Positions 48,241 through 60,998 of a DNA stretch of 64,000 nt are shown here, piece by piece (position 1 is the stretch's first letter; each line of letters starts with the position of its first letter). The translations under genes were made by a program, and so were the position numbers. Source of the DNA: Polydactylus sextarius (taxonomy: Eukaryota; Chordata; Actinopteri; Polynemidae); NCBI GenBank assembly GCA_016801845.1, contig CM028927.1:18722001-18786000 (forward strand). The letters are read 5' to 3'. Below the pieces are notes generated by a model. The model had not been told where the DNA came from. It made no database searches and saw only the letters and a program-made list of their open reading frames with translations.

Positions 48241-51200
48241 TTTGTTTGTTTGTTTGTTTTTTTTTGGCAAAACCGAGGACACACACATTGTGTGTAATCA
48301 AGTCCACGACGTGTGCAGCTGATTTATCAGAGCGTTTTAATTATTTTTAGGCTAAATGCCTCCTTCATCTCCCCGTGCACTGACTGTAAATCAGCCTCAG
48401 CAAACTGAATTAAAGGTGAAATTTAATTTAGCAGTGATAGCTATGCTAACAGGCTCTTTGCCTGTGAGAATCTCACAGAGGTTCATTCATACGGTTTTAC
48501 TGTCTGTTGACAGCAGAGACAGAAAAGTATGTAGAAGCCGACGGCGCTGACACAGCGACAGGCCAATGAAAATACTAACCAGGTGCTTAGATTTGGTTCA
48601 GTGTTGATCTAAACGTCTGTGGCTTGGATGCAGCGCTGCAGGACTGTGTGTATCTTGGTGCTGTGTTTTTCTCGTTGTGATTTTTATCTCAGGACGTTTG
48701 TCGTTCTCTGTCTGCTGCTCTTCGTCACCGTGTCTTGTTTCCTTTTCTAAGCGACTCTCTGACAGTAAAACACATCTGAGCTTCAGCAGTCGTCTTTTCC
48801 CCCTTTTGACCTCATCGTTTTAGTCTTTATTGTTTGAATATAATGTATATATTTAGCCTGACGTGTATAGTCTGCTGTCTTGACTCGTAACGTCCTGCTG
48901 TGCGTCAACACCGAGCGTCTGAGACAAATTACAGTGACGTGACTCTGGTCAGGCCTTCGTCGGTTCCCGTTCCACACAAATCCTGAAATAAAATCTTGAA
49001 AAAGTTGCATCACTGAGAAGTTTGAGAGTTTGGCTTCTTCGTTTTTTCCCTCCATCATTTTCTGCTTATTTGTATTTGAGCGATTGCCCTTTGTACTTGC
49101 ATATATTTGTGATTTATGGTTTTGGCTCGACGCTGTTGCTGTCATCCACTGTAACTAAGACTGAGTGGTTTGTGGTTCAGACTCTCACTGAAACTCAGTG
49201 ACAGCAGACTGACAGACAAATCACTTGTCGATATGATCAAGTCTGTGACCTTTAAGTTGTAAGACGCTCTTTCTGCCCACAAGACGACGCTGCCGCCTAC
49301 AATTATGATGATTTCTTCCACAGTTTGCAGTTATGAGGCGCTCTGGAGCAGAGCGTTGGCTCAACGACGTCTCCGGGATAAAATATCAAATGTTGGGTTA
49401 GGGCAGGGTGGAGTGTGGTGGGCTTGGCTGCACACAGTTACGCTTGGATGGGTTTGGATTGAGACGGAGTTTGTCTGAGTCGGGTTGAGATTGGCTGGCA
49501 CTGTGTTTGTGTAGGTTTGGCTGAGTCGGTGGCGTTGGCCGGGTGGGACGCCGCGGCCTATAGGCTCCAGAGTCCTGCTCTTCTTGGCTGATGACAAGAG
49601 CTTGATGGCAACAGACATCACACCACCGAGGCTGCGGTCATTAGCCAGACCGACAGAACGCCAAGCGAGCAGCCGTTCAGCCGACCGCGAGCAGCCGGCC
49701 ACCGACCACACACCCAGAGCGCACGGTTTGGTTTCTATAGCTACACAGCGACTGTCTGCATCACGGCGGTTACCAGAGGACGTTGTGTCTGGAGGATGGA
49801 GACGCTCCAACGTCAGAGGCAGATGTGCTGTCGTGTATTTACACTGTAGGCGTGAAACCGTGAGTCTTCAGACACAAAGAAAAACCAGGAGAAAGTTCAC
49901 ATCAGATTCATCCTGAGGGACCAGAGATGAGTCAACCGAAGAGATGAAAGATCAGAGAAACTTACACAGTACAAGTACAAACACTTCACTACTGTTCTCT
50001 AGTATGTTTTGGGAGTATCTGAACTTCACTACATTTCATGACTTAATTATAAACTTTTACTCTGATACATTTTCAATGTTCAGTGATGAAAGTAAATGTG
50101 GTGTTTTCATTCGAAGTCGACCTGTGACTGTTTAAACCATCAACACCATGTCTGAGGGTTGATGGAGGCTCCATCTTAAAGGTGGATGATGGAGAAAGTT
50201 CAACAATATCAACATCAAACAGAAATTGAAATTTAATAAGAAAACAACAATTTTATTACTTCAGTTCAGACTCAAGACTTTGTCTATGAAGATTGTTGTA
50301 GCTCCATGTTTTAAAGTGCTGGATAAACTTCATAATATTCTTCTGTTTTATTAACATGTACTTGTACTTTTACTTTCATTACTTAAGTACATTTAATTAT
50401 TGATTACTTGTCATACTTAAGTACAGTAAATAATAGATACTTTAAGACTTTTAGTATCTTTCTAGTCGCTGACGTGAACTTCTTTTCTTTTGGTTGAGTA
50501 TCTGTTCTCGAGTGCTTCGTTTTAGACAGAAACATTACACATTTTACTGCTCTACATTAACTTGACAACTGTATTAACTTCTCACATCGATGTTTTTACA
50601 TTAAAATCTTAAAATACAGTGCGCTCAGGAAGATTAAACCAGCGGTTTCCAAAGCTTTTTGGCTCGTGAACCGTCGGCATTAAACAAAAACAAGCCAGTG
50701 TCTGGACGTCTGCGAGGTGTTAGTTGTTCCACCAAAGAGACATTTTCCTGCAAATCCTCTCAAATGGTTTTATTATTATTATTTTATTTTTAAAAAATCA
50801 TTAGAGAAAAGACTAAAATTGAAAAACTGTGTGTGGCAGAACTTTGTTTTTCCTCTTTTTTAAAAACATTTTGTCGGTGCTCAGAGCACAAGTACAGAGA
50901 TATATGAACATATAAAGCTACTGTAGTGAACTGCAGTTAAGTATAAATATGAATGAATAATGCTAGTTATTGATATACAGGATAAACAGCTGGATATGAG
51001 GATATTTTGGTCATTTATTTTCAGTAACGACAGCAGCTTAATCATGAATACTCGTATCAACAGTACGGACAGTGGTATAGTTGTGTATTAGTTTGTGGGA
51101 ACATTAATATTGTCGTTATATTAAAAACCACAAAAGTTTCCTGAAGCAGCTTTAACTGTCCGAGCGTCACATGACTCCTTCTGTCCACAGACGCTTCAAT

Positions 51201-52680
51201 CATTTAAAACTTTGAAGAAAAACTAGAATCACAGACGTCGACTCTTCGGTTCTCGAGTTATTGTCAAAAACATGTTGTGATCGATCACTGGGACTTTTGA
51301 TCTTAAGCCACTAAGATTTAAAATGAGTCTAAGTGAATGTTTCTGTTAAATTTAAAAGGTTTTTCTCAAGACATCAGACTTATAAGAAAGAGACAGACAT
51401 AAAACCTGAAAATCAAGAACCTGGAGTTGTAAATTTATAGTGAAGTCAATCAGGATTATTTCTGTAAACACGTGAATTGTGTCATAACAAGTTAGAAACA
51501 ACTGAGACAAGTTTAAACTACTTTCATCTCGACGTCCTGAAGAGTCAATAATCGTTAAACGAGGAAAGAAAAATGTGAAATCTAAACAGAATTCACTGAA
51601 CAAACACGAGATCAACAGTCCAAGTTCACGACCGTGTCGAGCCTCAACTGTTTACTCAGTGATTTTAATATTTATTCAGAATAACTCAAACCAGCCTCTG
51701 AACGCCTCTGAACCGGTTTTTCAACACAGCGACTTTAACTGTTGAGGCAGAATTTACATGAGAAATGCAGCAAAACACAACAACCGCTGCGTTTTAACAC
51801 GACGTTCATTTAAAACGCAGCTAATGGACGAGAGACGTGATACAGGACGAGAGCAGCAGACGCTTTGTTTACCACAACACATCGTCTCTGGTGTCTGAGC
51901 TCACCGGGACATGAAGAAGTTTATCAGTTTTATAAAAAAAAAACCTGCAGGTTTAATGGATGAAACAAAAACACAGTCGTCAGCGATAAAAAAACAAAAA
52001 CAAGAGAGATTTATTTCCACAAACAGTTTTGAAAAGTGTCTGATAAAAGTTAGAAGAGTCAAGAAAACATTTTGAAAATCAGTGTTTATCTGGTTATTTC
52101 GTCACAGTAAAAGTTTCTCTTCAATCCAGTGGTTTTTTCTCATAAATCTCAGCTTTGCTGTTTGATGTCAACTATCTAATATTAGCAGGTCAGATGCTAA
52201 GCTAACATGTGACATTGTATCAGTCATGTCTCCCTCTTCTGACAGTGAGAGTAACTACACCGACGAGGAGAAGAGGCACCATCAGTAACATCCACCACTT
52301 TCTATTTTAGACTGAAAATCTTCCTCTGAATGTTGATGTTGAAACGTCAGAAACTTTTCTTGTAAAACTCTGGTTTTCAGAGATTTATCTGCAACTGATG
52401 GACTCAATAAACATCAAGTCAACGTGGTTCAGAGTCTTTTAACATCAACACTGTCGCTGTCAGGACGTTGAAGATTTAACTGGTTCAGATTCTGTTTCTG
52501 ACTGTGACGAATAAAAACATTAACTGTGATGTTTTTAATCTGCACTGGTTTTAAATAAGAACGAACGTAATTTTACTTTTTAATTTAATTTTAATTTCTT
52601 CATGAAATAAAAACACTCAGGAGCCTGAAGTGTAATGAGGCGACTTGTTCATCTGATCAAACTAATGATGTTTATGACAG
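48241..52680. other. Spacer, no gene seen
   Basis: AT-rich single-copy DNA with a (TTTG)n run near 48239-48258 and a GC-richer patch at 49340-49860 whose frames stay open on both strands without any recognised domain. No RNA gene or exon was identified. Confidence 0.5.
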
Positions 52681-52687
52681 TGAAGCG

Positions 52688-52703
52688 GCGCCACCTTGTG
52701 GCC
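52688..52703 (-). promoter_or_regulatory. CTCF-like motif
   Basis: The minus strand reads GGCCACAAGGTGGCGC, matching the CTCF core CCASYAGRKGGCRS at nearly every position (an A at the Y position). Confidence 0.45.
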
Positions 52704-53072
52704 GTTGAGGTGAACTGTAGTTTTAACTGATGAAGTTAGAAGATGATTCATCCTAAATTAAATATTAGACAATTAAATAAAAAGAAATGTTAAATATTTG
52801 ATGAAAATGGGAGTGACTGCATCTTATTTTAACATCCTGGTAATATTAGATATAAGATAGTTGTGATATTTGATAATATATTTATATCTAAATATATTTT
52901 TTATTGTGTAAACTAAACTAACTGCTGAGCAGGTGTGATAATAAACAAACTATGAATCTATTTTAGTTATTGTTTTTTTCATTGTGTTGTGTATTTTACG
53001 TCGTAAAGGAGGAAAAGTATTTGACTGATGTTTGTTTTAACTAAATAGTTGAGATGAAGTCACTCTGCTGCT

Positions 53073-53075
<3 letters not shown>

Positions 53076-53103
<28 letters not shown>

Positions 53104-53169
53104 ACCGTGACCTCAATGCTGCGGCGTTCGGCCGCAGCATTGAGGTCACACACACACACACACACACAC
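53076..53169. repeat. Large perfect hairpin framed by (GT)n and (CA)n
   Basis: GTGACCTCAATGCTGCGGC (53107-53125) is followed, after the 5-base loop GTTCG, by its exact reverse complement (53131-53149). A (TG)n tract runs into the left arm (53076-53103) and a (CA)n tract leaves the right arm (53146-53169), extending the fold to nearly 90 bp apart from a three-base ACC interruption on the left. Confidence 0.95.
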
Positions 53170-53569
53170 TGTAGCTGCAGACTTTCACGGCGGCTTCACA
53201 CCTGGTATTTTAGTTGAGTTTCCAAACATTTGGCTCATTGACATCTGGCTCTGAGTGTGTAAGGTGAAAACATAGAGGTTCATTCATGGTTTACGGAGCA
53301 TGAGGAGAGAGAAGAGCGGCTTCGGACTGTGAGTGTGTTTGTGTCAGAGAAACACAGAGAAACAGAGAGAGAGAGGTTTTTTTTTTCTTCTTCTTCTCCT
53401 CAGGGACCTGTGGGTTACAACATGTTGGTTCCCAGAAGAGACTGGGACTGACTGGAAACACACACACACACACACACAGTCTCAGGGAGCAGGCCACCCA
53501 GATCCAAACCACCCAGGACCAATAGCAGCATCATTATTTCATGAGCTGGTTGAGGAGGGAGGCGGCTGA

Positions 53570-53794
53570 ATGTCAAAACTACACATCATCGGCTTCACAC
53601 TGATCCTCGTATCTTTAATTTCACCACATCTGGCGGCAGAAACGGCTTCACACATCTGGGACACAGTCAAACTAAATAATGCAGCGTGTAAAACATGTGA
53701 GGTTTACGGCTTTCAGCGCCGCGACCAGATAAAAAAAAGTCCTGTGATATTAAAATACTTGATTTGGCCACAAAATAAACACGTTGTCAGATGA
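53570..53794 (+). CDS. Possible small secreted protein (speculative)
   Basis: The 74-codon ORF starts immediately after an in-frame TGA. Residues 1-23 form a convincing signal peptide: Lys3, hydrophobic core IIGFTLILVSLI, then HLAA/ETA. The mature part has a CKTC pair and dibasic RR and KK sites. No family is recognised, no splice sites were evident, and a GT microsatellite follows at 53815-53847. Chance is quite possible in AT-rich DNA. Confidence 0.2.
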   Translation: MSKLHIIGFTLILVSLISPHLAAETASHIWDTVKLNNAACKTCEVYGFQRRDQIKKSPVILKYLIWPQNKHVVR

Positions 53795-53813
53795 GACAGT
53801 GTGTTGCTATGTT

Positions 53814-53814
<1 letters not shown>

Positions 53815-53847
<33 letters not shown>
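53815..53847 (+). repeat. (GT)n microsatellite
   Basis: An uninterrupted GT tract of 33 bp. A (CA)10 tract lies at 53459-53478. Confidence 0.9.
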
Positions 53848-53850
<3 letters not shown>

Positions 53851-55669
53851 GACGGAGGAGGAGATGTTTGTATGTGGACTTGTGTGATTTCCTGGAGACG
53901 GGAGGAGCAGCTGTGTGGATTCTGGTTTGGCTGATCTGTGATATTACAGAGTCTGGATCCAGGTCATAAAAACCAGGAGAAAGTAGGAGCTGTCTGAGGA
54001 AACGTCGATCTCAGGGCCCGAAAACACGTTCGATGTTTGTTCTCTAAACAACAACAAACAACAACAACTCTGGTGGTGTGAGTAGGCGCCGCTGGAGATC
54101 CTGGTCCCTCTGAGCTCAACAGCATTAAATATCTAAACCCCCCATGCTGGTGAAGGTTTCAGGGCTCACGGAGGTTTTGGACCGGACCCCCCTGAATGAT
54201 TCAGGGTTTCCCTCCCTGAAGGCTCCTCAGGACATGAAACTGTGAGACTATAAAGACGAATCCTTCTGCTCTGTCAGCAGCTCAACCAAACAAAAAACCT
54301 GATACAGTTTCACTGTTTTACAGAAAAGAAACAGAAACTTTCTTTCTTTCTTCATCACAGGGTCAACGCCAACAAATAAAAGCTTTTAAATCCAGAGGAT
54401 TTTTTTTCTTGTTTTCTTCTGAAAAGTGTTTTTCTTTTCTGCTTTTTAATGTTTCAAGAGCTTTGTGAAAACTTTATGTTTTAAGTACATTGATTTTTTT
54501 TTTTTTTTTTTTAATTTTACTGTTTCTATGAAGTTTTTGTTTTCAGAAATGATAGATATCGTTTGGCCTCTTGGGGGCAGAAGAAACACGACACTGACAC
54601 ATTATCACCTCACGACGCTTCAGATCATCAGCGTTGACTGTTGTGATTTTTCTGTCCATGTAAATGACGTCATTTCTGGTTAAAAGACGAGATGATCGAT
54701 CGATTGAGAAGAACAGAAACATCAGTAACATGTTCTTGTTTAAGTGACAGCGCCCCCTAGTGGCCGTTGTAGTAATAACATGAAACAATTAAAAAGTAAC
54801 AGAGGAATCGACGGTAGGTGTTTCTTTTTTAGTTCAGCAACGTCTTCTCTTTAGGCCTAAACACCAGTCAACATCACTGATTTATGTTTTACTATTTATT
54901 TGTTTTTTATTGATATATTTTTTCATGGATATGTATTGAATAATAGTCCAATCTCTTCATTTCAACAGGTTTTCTATTGGTTCTGCTTCCAGTCATGTAT
55001 GTTAATGTTAGAGCTTTTATCCAATCATATTTCAGCTATCTTGTGTTGCCGGGTAAAAAGAAATGTCTCGATGGCGTCTGAAGCTTAAAATGAAACTGTT
55101 GCTTTAACCAATCAGATTCTGAGTTGGGGTCAGAACGAACCAGTCAAGGCTCGTACATGTGGAAAAGCAGAAAGATTTGATGATTTAATTAAGATTTTTT
55201 TTTTTTTTTTCAACCCACATTGGCCGACAGAGAAGATTAAACCAATTTAATTGCAGATAAATTTGCAAAGTCATGCTCAAGACGAACTTTTCAAGAAAAG
55301 AACAGTGTGTAGCTCGAGATACGTAACAGATCCCAGAGATCTGTGCATCCTGGTGGTTGTTGTCGCTGCTATTAAGATGTTATTTTAAGACGTCACTGAA
55401 GGTCAAGGTGTGAAAAACGCAGCTCAACACTGATATTAAGCAGAATCTTCAACCATCGACTGACTATGAAAATTTCTCTGACAAGAAAAAACAAAAACAT
55501 CGAGCTAAAAGTAACAAAATATGGGCTCCTGCAGCTTTAACGCAGAAGCGACGCTGGAAGACACAAACACTTTACAGTCGTTCACTGATGTGACGTTTTG
55601 AAAGGTTGATTCCTAAATTCATCAGAAAAGACACAAACGAATAAACAAATAACAACAAAGACACAGGAG
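53848..55669. other. Spacer between small ORF and pou2f2 3' end
   Basis: AT-rich, with poly-T runs (54487-54512, 55196-55210) and two CTCF-like motifs. No exon was recognised. Confidence 0.5.
54750..54765 (-). promoter_or_regulatory. CTCF-like motif
   Basis: The minus strand reads GGCCACTAGGGGGCGC, a full match to the CTCF core. It lies between the erf spacer and the presumed pou2f2 3' end. A weaker candidate, CCTCTTGGGGGCAG, lies on the plus strand at 54567-54580. Confidence 0.5.
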
Positions 55670-55692
55670 ATGACTTTGGTCTAAATTCGCAC

Positions 55693-55698
55693 TTTATT
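55693..55698 (-). terminator. Candidate poly(A) signal for pou2f2
   Basis: AATAAA on the minus strand lies in the context GGAATAAAGTGCGAATTTAG. It is the most distal convincing hexamer before the intergenic spacer, so it is a candidate end for the pou2f2 transcript. This is inference. Confidence 0.35.
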
Positions 55699-57524
55699 CC
55701 TAACACTTACAGGTTTGTTTAGTCCCCGTTTCCCTGGCCCCCAAAACAACAGGCACACAGATAGCGATGAGTTAAGGGACGGTAGAGAACAGTTTCAAAC
55801 CCAAACGTTTTCCAACAGAATCAGGTTATAGAATCAACTCAGACAGAAAAAGCCTCGAGGTCAAAGAAACAGCATATCGTAAGCGTACTTCAGAACAGAA
55901 AGAAGGAATACTAAAGCTTACAGAGCAGTGTTTGTTTCATCTTTTACGTTCATCGTCATCATCTTTGTTAGGCTATATTAAAGAACACTTTTGGAGCCAT
56001 CATAAAAACGTGGGAGTTGTACAATGCGGATAGAAAAACAAAATCAAGGTGAGAAGATACAGTGGAACTCTTTGGTTTTCACTATTGAGGTTTTTTTTTT
56101 TCTTTAGCAGTAAAATCTATCTTCGCTGTCCTCTTAACCTTTGGATTTAAGCTGCATTGTAGAAAAAATAGAAAGGAAAACGCTTCTTTTTTAAATTTCC
56201 TCTAAATAAATTAACAATAATACGGGGCAAACTATATCGACTGAAGTTATTCTCTCTTTTTTTTTTCATTCTATCTGTTATTAGTTATTACATTTTGTGT
56301 TCTCAAGGCCAAAAAAAAAACAAAAAAAAAAAACAACAAAAAGAGTCTTTTATATTTCATGGTGACTTGTAAAGTTGAGCGGAGTAGTAAAATTAACATT
56401 CACAGCCACAGAAGAACTACAGTAAAAAACTGTCAAGGCCTGAAGTGCTCGTTTTTATCTGACAGTGTTTTCATCTTAACGTCAGGCGCTGGAGATCCTT
56501 ATTTATCAGTTACAGTCCCTAACAAGAGTCCTGAATGTTTATATACACATGGAGTCACTGTGAGCGTGTGTGTGTGTGTGTGTGTGTTTGTGTGTGTGAG
56601 TGTGTTGTGTTTGTGGTGCAGTGTCTCACTGTGGTAGTTTTAACTTTGGTATCATTCTCTGTCCACCACAGTCGAGTCCGACTTCACAGGCACACGTAGT
56701 CAGAGCTGCACTGCTGCCGGAGCAAAAAAAACAAAAACAAACATATTAAAAATATAAATTTGTCCTTTCTTTAGTTTGACGTCCGTGCAGTTTGTTTGTT
56801 TGTTTGTTTGTTTTTTTAAACTCTGCAGTGGATTTTTTTTCTTTCTTTTTTCTTCTTTAAACACAGAGAAACACACCAAAACAAAAAAAAAAAAACATCA
56901 AATCAAATCAAATCAGCACTAAACCTGTTTGAGTCGAGATGTTTTAGTCCGACAGCAGCGATGAACACACACACACCTTCGTCTCTACAAAACGCAGCCA
57001 CGTGACGTCGCTGCGTCCTGCAGGTTAAAGCCATAAGAACAACTGGTTCATGAAAATCTTTGTTTGTTTGTTTTTTTTTTCCGTCATCAAACTAACTTGC
57101 TAGGGCCAGTTTCACATCCCTCACTCCTGAGTTCAGACAAGTCATGTCTTTGTTTTTATTCTTTTTAAAGCTTGAAGATCTATTTGGTTTTTTATCAGTA
57201 TCAGAGGTATGAGTTCAAGTCCTCGTCCTGACGTCGGACCGAGGGAATCGGAAAAAGCTTTTTTTTTAAAGAGAATAAAAGGAGGAAACGTGAACGGAGG
57301 AAATTCTCTCAACCACTGACCAGTTGAACCAGTCTGAGGTTTTTTTTTTTGTTTTGAAACTGAGCTGGAGAGAAACAGATGCTTCTATTTCAAAGTCAGA
57401 TCAGTTTTACACTTTCACGGCAAAACAGACTCAGAGCGTAAAAACATCCTCAAGAAAGTTTGTTACATTGATGCAGTTCAGAGTGATTTTATGCTAAGCT
57501 AACTCTGTTAGCAGTATTACGATA

Positions 57525-58075
57525 TTTCTTTGTCATTTAAAGTTTCGATTACATTTGAAAGGTCGGATCATGTGACATCTGAACCTGACAGCTTGTGGAT
57601 ATAAACCACACGTTAGATAAAGACGGTCGACATCTAGATCGCCCCCTGGTGGCTGGTTGCTGTGTGGCTCATAAACATACACGTGAATTGAGTTTTCTTA
57701 AAGATGTTTCTGTGATTTCAGAGAGTTTAGTTCATTCTTATCACTGATGTCACTTCAGGTTTGGTTTTAATTTGATAAGCGACAGATGACATCGACCCGG
57801 GGGAGTTAATTTAGCTGCACGTTGCTACAATTTATTTACTATTTTGATTATATTTCAAAAGTCAGATCAGGTAACATGTGAACCTGACAACTAATGGATG
57901 TAAACCACAAATAATATAAAGACGACATGATGGTAAGAACATCTAGATCGCCCCCTGGTGGCCGGTTACAGTATGGATCATAAACACACGTGTGAGTAAC
58001 ATTTTCTTAAAGATGTTTTTTTTGATTTTAGTTCATTTTATCAAGTTGTTGCAACTTCAGATTTGGTTTTAATCG
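57525..58075 (+). repeat. Diverged tandem duplication with two CTCF-like motifs
   Basis: The order GAACCTGACA, TGGATRTAAACCACA, TAAAGACG, CATCTAGATCGCCCCCTGGT, CATAAACA, TTTTCTTAAAGATGTTT occurs twice, offset about 309 bp. Each copy holds GCCACCAGGGGGCGA on the minus strand (57638-57654 and 57948-57962). It lies in the presumed pou2f2 3' UTR or flank. Confidence 0.8.
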
Positions 58076-60497
58076 ATTATTTTAATTCCAGGAATTAGTT
58101 GAAATATTAAGCAGCTAATCTCTAAAGAACAACTGGTTTTAATTGTGTTAAATCTCTAATTAGTATCAAAGTTAATCTATCGAGGATCTTGCTACATTTT
58201 CTGAGCTGTGATGCAACAGGACAGTAAACTTCACTGGCTGATGTTTTTCCAACACTAAAGATGTTTCTTTTTTGTTTTTTTCCTCCGTCTGGTTCCGACC
58301 GTCTCTCTGTGTCTCAGGTTACAACAGTCTTTTGGTTTGGTTTTGCTTTTGAAAACATTCGTTTGGCATCTTTCTCTTCTTGTCTTGAGCTCAAGAACAC
58401 GTTTCTCTCTGCAGATACAAGCCTCACAACAACCCCTGAAAAAACTATTACAAAGATCCAGAAAAGACTTAAATAGAATCCAATAAATACATAAATAAAG
58501 AATCAATAAATAAACAACGTGAAAGACAAAGAAGTTCATAAAATACAAACGGACCATTTCCCCCCCCAATCCCCGAAAAAGCACACACACCTCCCTTATA
58601 CAATAAATACAAATATTTGTTCCAACAAAGAGCCCGTGAGAGATAAAGAGTTTTAAAGCTTTTGGTTCTTAAATCAAGTCGTCGTCTTCGGTCGTCGTCA
58701 TCAAAGAATAAATCGTCCCAGCCTTTTTATACATCGGCAACAACAAGAGCAGTTGAACATTTATCATTTCCCTACAAAACCTATGAGAACTAATGATACA
58801 TTCCCTCTAAAAGTGGACGTTAACAGCCTTTAATCCGTCTCAGACGTCGTCGCTCGGTATCTGTGTCCGCTCACATTAAAACTGAACGATGGTTCGTTTC
58901 AGCCTCGGACTGTTTCCTCCTGATCATTTAAAGTTAATCAGCTGCTTCTCTCTGAAATAGATAAATCATGTGATGAGACTCACTTGTTCTTTTAAGATTC
59001 AGGTTGAAGTTTTAGCGTCTCCAGCAGATCATCTCAATTTAAGGACAATTTAACAACTGAAGTAAAAGGTTTTACAGGAACTGAAACACAGTTGATGTGT
59101 TTGTTAAAACTCAAAGATCATGAGACAAATTTACAGAACATTTGTATCAGAAAAGAAACCATGAAGTTCTGCTACTTTTAGTTTTTTTCTTTAACATTTC
59201 TTTTGGCTTTTCTTTTCATTTTCCTTTTTCTGCTCCAGTTTCCTGGTTTCTAGTTCAGATTATTTGTGGATAAAACTGTTTTCAGTGTTTAAATGGAAAC
59301 TAATTCATTTAAAATCAAACTTTAAATTTGAACTAGTGCATTGTTGATTTAAAATCCATTTTTTGTTTCAGAACAAAACAAAGACGATGTCTCACTCTGC
59401 TCTGAATGAAGAAATGACGACGTGTTTAATGTCTCAAGTTTAAATTAGATGTTTTTGTTTTTATAGTTGATGTTATAAACCGTTGAAGCAGCAGGACAAG
59501 TCGTATTTAATGATCGAGATGTAAAAAACAGGTCCGAGGTGAAACTGACCTCAGTTCAGTTTGTATTGGTTTAAACTGAGCAGCGGCTGATGTTGTTTGT
59601 TTGTTTATTTGTTTGTTTTTTGACAGTTTGGTTTGAATGCAAGAGAATTATCTTTACACTGACACATGCTGACACAAGCGCACACACACACTCACACACA
59701 CGCACATTTACACACACACTCGTACAACTTGTGCATCGGTTTGGTTGTTTCTATTTGGTATGGTTGTATGTCTAAAAAGTTTTGCTTTTGGTTTTCAGTT
59801 TTGGCTTTTTCACGACATTCTGGATCAACTAAAACACGTTTTTTTTTTTTTTTATCTTGGAAGCTACATTTTCACAGTTATTTCCAAACATGAACGGAAA
59901 ATTAAAAAATCAAATCAAAAAATAAATCCAGAGCACAACCGAAGAGACAAGAAGATATGAAAATAGGCAACACGTCACCCGACCCGCCCACAACCCCTCC
60001 CTCCTTCCCGCCGCATAATAAGTAGAAAGCAATGAGACAAATCCATACATCATTAACAGACACACTATGGAAAGCAAAAACAAAAATATATATATTCTCA
60101 AAGTCAGTTTGTTGAGGTTATTCCATATTTATCCATCCAGGAATAAAAGAAAGTGAGAACAAAGCCGAGGTGGCCGGCGGAGGGAGGGAGGGAACGATTC
60201 TGTCTGTCGATACGAGAACAATCACAGTTAAAGACGAACAGACACACAGGGCCTTACTCCCCCTTTCCTCCCCTCGTCCTCCCCCTCTTTGTTTGTATTT
60301 GGTTTAGGTACAGTTCAGTCACTCATACATAACTAGTAGCAGTAGTAGTAGCTTTTGGTTTTGGGTTACTTTTTGGTTTTTTGGTCCTCCTCCTCCTGCT
60401 CCTCTTCCTCCTGGTTCTTCCTCCTCCTCCTCGTCGTGGTTTTATTTTTTCCCCTGCAGCTTTTTAAACCTTTGGCTCCTCAGCTCCTGACCACTTC

Positions 60498-60522
60498 TTC
60501 TTCTTCTTCTTCTTCTTCTTCT
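60498..60522 (+). repeat. (CTT)n trinucleotide repeat
   Basis: CTTCTTCTT units followed by CTCCTCCTCC; on the pou2f2 strand this is (AAG)n/(GGA)n within the presumed 3' UTR. Confidence 0.85.
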
Positions 60523-60743
60523 CCTCCTCCTCCATGTCTTCTTCTTCATCTCCTCTTTTCTTTTGGCCCTTTGATGTGATCTTTGGAGACAAAGGAGAGG
60601 GGGCAGATGGGAGGGGGGGATGGAGGGCAGGGGTTTGGGGGCAGTAAGGGGAACGCCGGTGCTTCACCTCTTTCTTTTGTTCTTTTTTGTCTTGTTTTTT
60701 TTTTCTTTTTTTGGTTTGGTTTGGACTCTTTCTTATACTTGAA

Positions 60744-60748
<5 letters not shown>

Positions 60749-60784
<36 letters not shown>

Positions 60785-60966
60785 TGTTTTCCTTTGACAC
60801 TGCTGAGGTTTTGTCTGGACACTCGTCTCCCGGGCGAATCCAGAGACAACGCTGCCAGAGGCGATGCTTTGGTATCCAAGAGTGACTGTCTGGTGGAAGA
60901 TGAGCAGTCTGGAAAATGACATGACGATGGTATGAGGCTGATAATAAATAAAAGAAGCAAATAAAG

Positions 60967-60998
<32 letters not shown>
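60749..60998. repeat. Opposed (GT)n and (CA)n tracts
   Basis: (TG)17 at 60749-60782 and (CA)13 at 60972-60998 are inverted relative to each other, 190 bp apart. They could pair in an RNA if the region is transcribed. Confidence 0.85.

Noticed and set aside
38369..55669. Exons of gsk3a, dedd2 or znf526 expected from mammalian synteny
   Set aside because: No kinase, death-effector or zinc-finger motif was seen in the spacer in any frame.
57215..57235. Possible tRNA B-box (GAGTTCAAGTCCTC)
   Set aside because: No A-box, acceptor stem or cloverleaf could be drawn around it.
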